Positions 1 to 4,561 of a stretch of 6,294 nucleotides of DNA are shown piece after piece. The notes below the pieces were generated by a model. The model was not told where the DNA came from. It saw only the letters and a program-made list of their open reading frames with translations, and ran no database searches. Each line of letters opens with the position of its first letter. Position 1 is the stretch's first letter. The DNA lies in contig JASLJL010000138.1 of the NCBI GenBank assembly GCA_030152405.1, positions 1 through 6,294 on the forward strand, read 5' to 3'. Source of the DNA: Gordonia sp. (in: high G+C Gram-positive bacteria) (lineage in GTDB: Bacteria > Actinomycetota > Actinomycetes > Mycobacteriales > Mycobacteriaceae). A program made the position numbers and the translations under genes.

Positions 1-165
1 GGTGCGGCCGTTGCGACCGATCACCTTGCCGAGATCCTCGGGGCTCACGTGAACCTCGACCATCCGGCCGCGACGGCCGGTGATCAGATCGACGCGAACG
101 TCGTCCGGGTTCGAGACGATCCCGCGGACCAGGTGCTCGACTGCGTCAGCGACGACAGTGCTCAC
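1..165 (-). CDS. khpA: KhpA-type KH-domain RNA-binding protein, partial (3' end outside window)
   Basis: The first 55 codons of a small single-KH-domain RNA-binding protein are present; the rest runs off the left edge. The peptide opens [17 protein letters not shown] and includes [20 protein letters not shown], in which GRNG (residues 50-53) is the GXXG nucleic-acid loop of a KH fold. From memory it matches M. tuberculosis Rv2908c, about 80 residues, so roughly two thirds is visible. Family members (KhpA/YlqC) bind RNA, often with a KhpB partner in Firmicutes, and are linked to translation, ribosome maturation and cell-wall control; the exact role in actinobacteria is less settled. The start is a GTG whose last two bases overlap the rpsP TGA in a GTGA motif (165-162), the arrangement expected for translational coupling. 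No separate promoter is seen, so it is presumably co-transcribed with rpsP. Confidence 0.93.
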   Translation of the reverse strand, partial: MSTVVADAVEHLVRGIVSNPDDVRVDLITGRRGRMVEVHVSPEDLGKVIGRNGRT

Positions 166-605
166 GCCTGAGCCTCAGCCTCGCCGGCTTCAGCGGCCGG
201 AGCCTCTTCTTCAGCCTTCTTGGTCTTCTTCTTGGCGGTGGTGGCAGCGGCGACCGGCTCGTTCTCAGCTGCGGCCAGCGCGGCGTTGAACAGGTCCTGC
301 TTGCTCGGCTTCGGCTCAGCGACCTTCAGGGTGCCCTCGGCGCCCGGCAGGCCCTTGAACTTCTGCCAGTCACCGGTGACCTTGAGGAGAGCCGCGACGG
401 GCTCGGTCGGCTGTGCGCCGACGCTCAGCCAGTACTGGGCGCGCTCCGAGTCGACCTCGATGAGCGACGGCTCTTCCTTGGGCTGGTACTTGCCGATGGT
501 CTCGATGACGCGGCCGTTGCGGCGCGTGCGAGCGTCGGCGACGACGATGCGGTACTGGGGGTTGCGGATCTTGCCGAGCCGCGTGAGCTTGATCTTGACA
601 GCCAT
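162..605 (-). CDS. rpsP: 30S ribosomal protein S16
   Basis: This gene encodes S16 (bS16), which binds 16S rRNA and helps assemble the small-subunit body. The N-terminus, [20 protein letters not shown] followed by [20 protein letters not shown], is the family signature, and residues 1-80 cover the conserved fold, including [13 protein letters not shown]. The protein is 147 residues, against about 80-90 in E. coli and B. subtilis. The excess is a C-terminal tail (about 95-147) with a lysine patch, TAKKKTKK, then an Ala/Glu-rich acidic end; similar tails occur in mycobacterial S16. An in-frame ATG at 623 would add MTKEPS, but those codons contain the Shine-Dalgarno, so 605 is the right start. 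It is first in the cluster with khpA, and rimM and trmD are expected outside the window. Confidence 0.98.
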   Translation of the reverse strand: MAVKIKLTRLGKIRNPQYRIVVADARTRRNGRVIETIGKYQPKEEPSLIEVDSERAQYWLSVGAQPTEPVAALLKVTGDWQKFKGLPGAEGTLKVAEPKPSKQDLFNAALAAAENEPVAAATTAKKKTKKAEEEAPAAEAGEAEAQA

Positions 606-611
606 GGAAGG

Positions 612-618
612 CTCCTTC
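612..618 (-). promoter_or_regulatory. rpsP ribosome binding site
   Basis: GAAGGAG on the minus strand lies six bases before the ATG at 605. It is a near-ideal Shine-Dalgarno and settles the rpsP start at 605 rather than at the upstream in-frame ATG at 623. Confidence 0.85.
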
Positions 619-636
619 GTCACAGCGCAATTCAGC

Positions 637-657
637 GACCCACCAGTTCAGTGGGCC
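637..657 (-). promoter_or_regulatory. Hairpin in the rpsP 5' leader
   Basis: A 7-base-pair stem pairs positions 637-643 with 651-657 around a 7-base loop. In the rpsP mRNA it reads GGCCCAC, loop TGAACTG, GTGGGTC, with one of the seven pairs being a G-U wobble. It ends about 20 bases before the Shine-Dalgarno. No run of T follows it in the rpsP direction, so it is not an obvious terminator. It may be a leader structure affecting rpsP translation or mRNA stability; that role is inferred. Confidence 0.4.
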
Positions 658-724
658 CGGTTTTGCGATCTCTCATGGGGTGACCGCCGGTCGGCCGTGG
701 CCGGTTCCGGCGAACCAGCTGTCC

Positions 725-754
725 ATTGTGCCAGAGCCGGCGGCGCGCACCCAA
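725..754 (-). promoter_or_regulatory. Candidate promoter of the rpsP operon
   Basis: On the minus strand a -10-like CACAAT (730-725) is preceded by TGG, giving an extended -10 feel. A -35-like TTGGGT lies at 754-749, and the spacer is 18 bases. The matches to TATAAT and TTGACA are 4/6 and 3/6, which is normal for an actinobacterial housekeeping promoter. Transcription would begin near 717-719 and leave a leader of about 110 nt. No experimental start is available, so this is prediction only. Confidence 0.4.
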
Positions 755-847
755 ACCAGTAGCCGAGAACCTTCTCCAGGTACCGTTTCAGACACACATC
801 GACGGCCGACCGGGCTGCCGAACGACCGCCGGAGACCCGCTTCAACC

Positions 848-1510
848 ATGCTGCACGCACTGTCGCTCGCGTTCGTCGACTCGGTCAATGTGCTTCTGAT
901 CGGCGTGCTCGTGACGCTCGCGATGATGCTCGCGCCCGGCAGCTACCGGCGCATCGTTCCACTGTTGCTGATCGGCGACTGGCTGGGCGTGTTCGTCCTG
1001 TCAGTGTTGGTGATGCTGGTCTTCGACGGCCTTAAACCCCTGGTCGACGCCGTGTTGAACTCGCCGACCTTCGGCATTCTGCTGATCCTGACCGGAGTTC
1101 TGACCGCGTACTTGACGTGGCGCGGCGGCGATTCGTCCGGGCTGATGGACAAGATCCTGACCCCGTTGAAGTCGCCGTCGCCCTTGACACTCGTGGTCGG
1201 CTTCGTACTCGGGGTAGTGCAGTCGGCGACATCCGCCCCGTTTTACGCGGGTCTCGCAGTGCTGTCCGCTGCAGATTTCCCGACCGTCGAGCGCTACATC
1301 GGCGTGTTCCTGTACGCGACGGTGGCGCTGAGCCTGCCGTTCCTCACCGGCGTGGCACTCGTCGCCGTCCGCGCCCGCCCGCATTGGTGGATCGGCCGCG
1401 TCTTCGCCTACGGTCGCCGGAACCAGGAGACCGTGGCCCGCGCCGCCGGCTGGTTCGTGACGGTGCTGCTGATCGTGATCGGCGTCGCGCAGATCGTCCA
1501 GCAGGCGTAA
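848..1510 (+). CDS. Six-helix integral membrane protein, possibly GAP/Sap-like
   Basis: This is a 220-residue, very hydrophobic protein. I count about six membrane segments near residues 4-28, 37-58, 73-92, 112-142, 150-174 and 201-218. A short charged loop (WRGGDSSGLMDKILTPLK) lies in the middle and a basic stretch (RARPHWWIGRVFAYGRR) precedes the last helix. The layout and the opening (AFVDSVNVLLIGVLVTLAMM, then YRRIVPLLLIGDWLG) resemble the actinobacterial GAP/Sap group, related to LysE-type transporters and implicated in mycobacteria in moving glycolipids or sulfolipids to the surface. That assignment is from memory and tentative; no substrate can be named. The ATG at 848 is preferred, with GGAGA at 831-835. 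An in-frame start at 680 would add 56 hydrophilic residues overlapping the putative rpsP promoter. The gene is divergent from rpsP and convergent with the amidohydrolase. No clear promoter is visible. Confidence 0.85.
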   Translation: MLHALSLAFVDSVNVLLIGVLVTLAMMLAPGSYRRIVPLLLIGDWLGVFVLSVLVMLVFDGLKPLVDAVLNSPTFGILLILTGVLTAYLTWRGGDSSGLMDKILTPLKSPSPLTLVVGFVLGVVQSATSAPFYAGLAVLSAADFPTVERYIGVFLYATVALSLPFLTGVALVAVRARPHWWIGRVFAYGRRNQETVARAAGWFVTVLLIVIGVAQIVQQA

Positions 1511-1513
1511 GGT

Positions 1514-2587
1514 TCAGATCTTCTCGCCACCGCAGACGATGTGGAGCGGACGGCGGAGGGTCGAGAGGTCCTCTGCGGGATCGGAGTCGAGCACCAGGAA
1601 GTCGGCGCGCGCGGCGTGGACGATCCCGGGAGCGCCGAGCCAGTCGCGCGGGGCCGTCGACGCGGCGGCGAGAGCCTCAAGCGGGCTGAAACCGATGCCC
1701 GTCAGCGCCTCCACCTCGTCGACGATCCGACCGTGCTTGATGGTGCCACCCGCATCGGTGCCCGCGTAGATTCGGACCCCGGCCTCACGCGCCCGAGCGA
1801 ACACCTCGTGGCGACCGGCATGCAGGGACAGCATGTTCTGCTTGTACTTGGGGAACCGATCGGCGCCCGCGGCGATCTCCGGGAATGTCTCCAGCTGGAT
1901 CAGCGTCGGAACCAGAGCGATGTCGCGTTCCACGAGTTGATCGATCAGGTCCTCATCCAGGCCGGTGCCGTGCTCGATGGAATCGAAGCCCGCGGCGATG
2001 ATGTCTGGGAGCGCTTCGGCGCCGAAGACGTGCGCGGTGATGCGTGCACCGTTGGCGTGTGCGGCCGCAACCGCGGCGTCGAGCTGGTCGCGCGACCACA
2101 GCGGTGCGAGATCGCCGACTTCGCGGTCGATCCAATCGCCGACCAGCTTCACCCAACCGTCGCCCGCCCGCGCTTGTACAGCCACTTCGGCGGCCAGCTG
2201 GTCGGGATCGTCCAGCTCCACGCCGTAGTCGCGCAGGTACCGCTTGGGTCGGGCGATGTGCTTGCCCGAGCGCAGGAATCGAGGCCCGTGCGCATCGGCG
2301 TCGAGTGGATGAGTGTCCACGGGCGAGCCGACCTCACGAATCAGCATGGTCCCCGCGCGCAGGTCCTCCGCGGCGAGCTCGCGCGCCCGTTCGATGGTCA
2401 CGCCGAGTCCGGGTGCGATCCCCACGTGGTTGTGGGCGTCGACCAGACCGGGAACGATCCAGCCGCGCGCCACCGCCACGTTGGCGCCCTCGATCGGTTC
2501 GGCAGACACGACACCGTCGTGCATCCAGAACCGAATCGGTTCACCGGTGAACGGGTCTGTGCCGTTGAACTCGAGGGGCGCGTTCAT
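1514..2587 (-). CDS. Metal-dependent amidohydrolase (Rv2915c-like)
   Basis: This 357-residue protein belongs to the amidohydrolase superfamily. A short N-terminal beta section (1-45) leads into a TIM barrel. The metal-ligand set is complete: HxH in VDAHNHVG (H52, H54), a lysine in WVKLVGD (K147) placed to be the carboxylated bridge, histidines in ITAHVFG (H186) and SIEHGTG (H206), and the aspartate in YAGTDAG (D278). This suggests a binuclear-metal hydrolase related to imidazolonepropionase-like or prolidase-like enzymes acting on a C-N bond; the substrate cannot be read from sequence. The C-terminus (about 321-357) folds back into the beta section, with ADFLVLDSDP typical of the family. The gene starts 13 bases after the ffh stop with only a weak Shine-Dalgarno, so it probably depends on ffh for transcription and perhaps translation. 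It is intact, with no sign of decay. Confidence 0.92.
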   Translation of the reverse strand: MNAPLEFNGTDPFTGEPIRFWMHDGVVSAEPIEGANVAVARGWIVPGLVDAHNHVGIAPGLGVTIERARELAAEDLRAGTMLIREVGSPVDTHPLDADAHGPRFLRSGKHIARPKRYLRDYGVELDDPDQLAAEVAVQARAGDGWVKLVGDWIDREVGDLAPLWSRDQLDAAVAAAHANGARITAHVFGAEALPDIIAAGFDSIEHGTGLDEDLIDQLVERDIALVPTLIQLETFPEIAAGADRFPKYKQNMLSLHAGRHEVFARAREAGVRIYAGTDAGGTIKHGRIVDEVEALTGIGFSPLEALAAASTAPRDWLGAPGIVHAARADFLVLDSDPAEDLSTLRRPLHIVCGGEKI

Positions 2588-2600
2588 GGACTGCGTGAAC

Positions 2601-4175
2601 CTACTTCTTCGGGAACTTCAGGTTGTTGAGGTCGAGGCCGTCGAGCCCCGGCGGCAACTGGTCGAGGCCGGGAGGCATGTTCGACAGGTCCATGCCCGGG
2701 GGCAGGCCCATGCCCGGAGGCATGCCGGGGAAGCCGCCGCCCCGCATCGCCTTGGGCGGCGTCGGTCCGCGACCCTTGCCCTTCTTGCCCTTGGCGCCCT
2801 TCTTGCCCTTACGCGCGTTCTTGCGCATGCCTCCGCCGCCCATCATGCGGCCGGACATCTGCGACATCATCTTGCGGGCCGCGAAGAAGCGGTCCACCAG
2901 CTGGTTCACGTCGGTGACGGTGACACCGGAGCCCTTGGCGATGCGGATGCGGCGCGAGGCGTTGATGATCTTCGGGTTGTCCCGCTCGGCCGGCGTCATG
3001 CCGCGGATGATCGCCTGGATCTTGTCGAGCTGCTTGTCGTCGACCTGCGACAGCGCGTCCTTCATGTCGCCCGCGCCGGGCAGCATGCCGAGCAGATTGC
3101 CGATCGGACCCATCTTGCGGATCATCAGCATCTGCTGGAGGAAGTCGTCGAGGGTCAGCTCGCCCTGGCTGATCTTCTCGGCCGTGCGCTGGGCCTCGGC
3201 CTCGTCGAAGTGCTGCTCGGCCTGTTCGATGAGCGACAGGACGTCGCCCATGCCCAGGATGCGGCTGGCCATGCGGTCCGGATGGAAGACGTCGAAGTCT
3301 TCGAGCTTCTCGCCGGTGGACGCGAACATGATCGGGCGGCCGGTGATCTCGCGCACCGAGAGTGCGGCGCCGCCGCGGGCGTCGCCGTCGAGCTTGGTGA
3401 GCACGACGCCGGTGAAGTCGACGCCTTCGGCGAAGGCCTGCGCGGTGCTGACCGCGTCCTGGCCGATCATCGCGTCGAGGACGAAGAGCACTTCGTCGGG
3501 GCTGGTGGCGTCGCGGATGTCGGACGCCTGGCGCATCAGCTCGGCATCGATGCCGAGGCGGCCCGCGGTGTCGATAATGACCACGTCGTGCTGGCGGGTC
3601 TTCGCCTCCGCGACACCGGCCTGAGCCACCTGAACGGGGTCGCCGGAGCTGACGCCGAGTGCTCCCTCGCCGCCGACCGAGGTGCCGGGGTGCGGCGCGA
3701 AGACGGGGACGCCCGCACGTTCGCCGACGATCTGGAGCTGTTGGACGGCGCCCGGTCGCTGCAGGTCACACGCCACGAGCATCGGCGTGTGGCCCTGCCC
3801 GGAGAGCCATTTGGCGAGCTTGCCCGCGAGGGTGGTCTTACCCGCACCCTGCAGACCCGCGAGCATGATGACCGTCGGCGGCGTCTTCGCGAGCTGCACG
3901 CGACGCGTCTCGCCGCCGAGGATGCCGACGAGTTCCTCGTTGACGATCTTGACGATCTGCTGTGCCGGGTTCAGTGCACCCGACACCTCCGCACCCTTGG
4001 CTCGCTCTTTGACGTTCGCGATGAACGAGCGGACCACGGGAAGCGAGACGTCGGCCTCGAGCAGGGCGAGCCTGATCTCGCGTGCGGTCGCGTCGATGTC
4101 GGCGTCGGTGAGGCGGCCCTTGCCGCGCAGGTCCTTGAGGGCACCTGTCAACCGGTCGGAGAGGGATTCGAACAT
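2601..4175 (-). CDS. ffh: Signal recognition particle protein Ffh (SRP54 GTPase)
   Basis: Ffh binds the SRP RNA and signal sequences emerging from the ribosome and, with its receptor FtsY, delivers ribosomes to the Sec translocon. All parts are present in 524 residues: N domain (1-95), G domain with P-loop GLQGAGKTT (107-115), DLQRPGAVQQL (137-147), DTAGR (202-206), TKLD (260-263) and GEKLEDFD (288-295), then the methionine-rich M domain (about 325-445) with the RNA-binding SRRIRIAKGSG (408-417 region). The tail (about 450-524) has a Lys/Gly-rich stretch, GKKGAKGKKGKG, followed by Pro/Gly/Met repeats; mycobacterial Ffh also has an extended tail. A glycine-rich stretch at 163-179 seems longer than in relatives I recall. 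The ATG at 4175 has AAGGA seven bases upstream. The amidohydrolase follows closely. Confidence 0.98.
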   Translation of the reverse strand: MFESLSDRLTGALKDLRGKGRLTDADIDATAREIRLALLEADVSLPVVRSFIANVKERAKGAEVSGALNPAQQIVKIVNEELVGILGGETRRVQLAKTPPTVIMLAGLQGAGKTTLAGKLAKWLSGQGHTPMLVACDLQRPGAVQQLQIVGERAGVPVFAPHPGTSVGGEGALGVSSGDPVQVAQAGVAEAKTRQHDVVIIDTAGRLGIDAELMRQASDIRDATSPDEVLFVLDAMIGQDAVSTAQAFAEGVDFTGVVLTKLDGDARGGAALSVREITGRPIMFASTGEKLEDFDVFHPDRMASRILGMGDVLSLIEQAEQHFDEAEAQRTAEKISQGELTLDDFLQQMLMIRKMGPIGNLLGMLPGAGDMKDALSQVDDKQLDKIQAIIRGMTPAERDNPKIINASRRIRIAKGSGVTVTDVNQLVDRFFAARKMMSQMSGRMMGGGGMRKNARKGKKGAKGKKGKGRGPTPPKAMRGGGFPGMPPGMGLPPGMDLSNMPPGLDQLPPGLDGLDLNNLKFPKK

Positions 4176-4182
4176 GTCACCA

Positions 4183-4189
4183 TCCTTCC
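4183..4189 (-). promoter_or_regulatory. ffh ribosome binding site
   Basis: GGAAGGA on the minus strand lies seven bases before the ffh ATG at 4175 and supports that start. Confidence 0.75.
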
Positions 4190-4249
4190 ATGCCGCGCAC
4201 GGAGCCCGCCTCCCGGATCACACGAGTCAGTTCTCGAGGACCAGTCTGT

Positions 4250-4459
4250 TCAAGAGCTCATGGCGGAACCGGCCTGTCCCGACCGAAAGCCTGTAGCTGC
4301 CAACGAGGTGCATCCGGTGAACGTCGCTGCCGCCAGTTTGGACGCAGAGATGCCCCGGCCTTTGTGCCATTCGATCCGGTCCGGATAGATCGCCACGTCG
4401 GCGTTCTTTCCAGAGATGTGCGATCCGAATCTCATTAGCGTGCCATCGTCGTCGACCAT
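4250..4459 (-). pseudogene. Truncated small PH-like protein reading frame
   Basis: This 69-codon frame begins MVDDDGTLMRFG. Its core, GKNADVAIYPDRIEW, continues with GRGISASKLAAATFTG and SLAATGFRSGQAGSAM before a stop. From memory it resembles the N-terminal half of small actinobacterial proteins of about 100-130 residues with a bacterial PH-like fold, some with a SHOCT tail. Those have GKNA..IY.DRIEW, then a gly/ala/leu-rich stretch ending TG.R.G..G, then an IP-K-I-S-V segment and a C-terminal half on the pattern of SGNT.DFRV. Here everything after residue 66 is missing, and none of the three forward frames to the ffh start restores it, so this looks like a truncated remnant rather than a simple frameshift. 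An in-frame ATG at 4519, the centre of the palindrome, could extend it by 20 residues. The Shine-Dalgarno is weak. Homology is moderately likely; function is unknown. Confidence 0.45.
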
Positions 4460-4482
4460 CCCAGTATTTCGTCCAACCAGAC

Positions 4483-4554
4483 CACAAACGAGGTGTTCGA
4501 CGACAGACGAGGCATACATGCGTGCTTCGTTTGTCTTTGAACACCTGGTTTGTG
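4483..4554. repeat. 72-base imperfect palindrome downstream of glnD
   Basis: Two 36-base arms meet without spacer at the centre of CATG (4517-4520). The left arm opens CACAAACGAGGTGTTC and the reverse complement of the right arm opens CACAAACCAGGTGTTC; 29 of 36 positions match. As a plus-strand RNA four further positions become G-U pairs (33/36). As a minus-strand RNA they are A-C mismatches. It begins seven bases beyond the glnD stop. It could be a terminator without a T tract, a mobile-element relic or a structured RNA; no T run follows on either strand. The symmetry is directly visible; the role is unknown. Confidence 0.85.
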
Positions 4555-4561
4555 AACGGCG

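Larger units (their letters stand above)
4176..4561. other. ffh-glnD intergenic spacer
   Basis: This 386-base stretch between the glnD stop and the ffh start has no intact gene I can defend. It contains the 72-base palindrome next to glnD, the truncated PH-like frame in the middle and, over the last 70 bases, the ffh leader with its ribosome binding site. A TTGAAC at 4252-4247 on the minus strand could be a -35 for ffh, but no good -10 lies at the right distance. Parts of it, for example 4405-4480, look less GC-rich than the flanking genes. In M. tuberculosis this interval, as I recall, carries the unrelated gene Rv2917, so it appears to be a variable slot between conserved genes. Confidence 0.6.

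Noticed and set aside
680..847. Upstream in-frame start at 680 for the membrane protein, adding 56 residues.
   Set aside because: The extra segment is Pro/Arg-rich without a signal peptide and overlaps the putative rpsP promoter. The ATG at 848 directly precedes the first membrane helix and has a nearby GGAGA.
1508..1516. A shared bidirectional terminator between the membrane protein gene and the amidohydrolase gene.
   Set aside because: Only three bases separate the two stop codons and I see no strong inverted repeat centred there.
1541..2629. A 362-codon open frame on the plus strand opposite the amidohydrolase, and other long plus-strand frames opposite ffh and glnD.
   Set aside because: They are open because of high GC in the real minus-strand genes, have Arg/Ala/Pro-rich composition and no recognisable domain. 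The opposite strand has complete catalytic motifs.
4216..4252. A sigma-70-type promoter for ffh beginning with TTGAAC at 4252-4247.
   Set aside because: At 17-18 bases downstream the -10 region reads CTGACT or TGACTC, a poor match. I could not support it as a feature.
4465..4519. Peptide VVEHLVCGLVGRN on the minus strand, of the kind produced by translating a tRNA gene.
   Set aside because: The DNA lacks a tRNA-like T arm (no GGTTCGAATCC-type sequence) and gives no acceptor stem or cloverleaf. The resemblance exists only at the peptide level.
4465..4519. Similarity of VVEHLVCGLV to the start of KhpA ([10 protein letters not shown]), suggesting a duplicated khpA fragment.
   Set aside because: The match is about ten residues with little nucleotide identity beyond GTCGANCACCT, and the following sequence shows no KH domain.
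4483..4554. Possible LexA (SOS) boxes, because GTTCGA and GAACACCTGGTTTG occur in the palindrome.
   Set aside because: The half-sites are spaced one base too far apart for the mycobacterial TCGAAC-N4-GTTCGA consensus, and no damage-response gene is adjacent.
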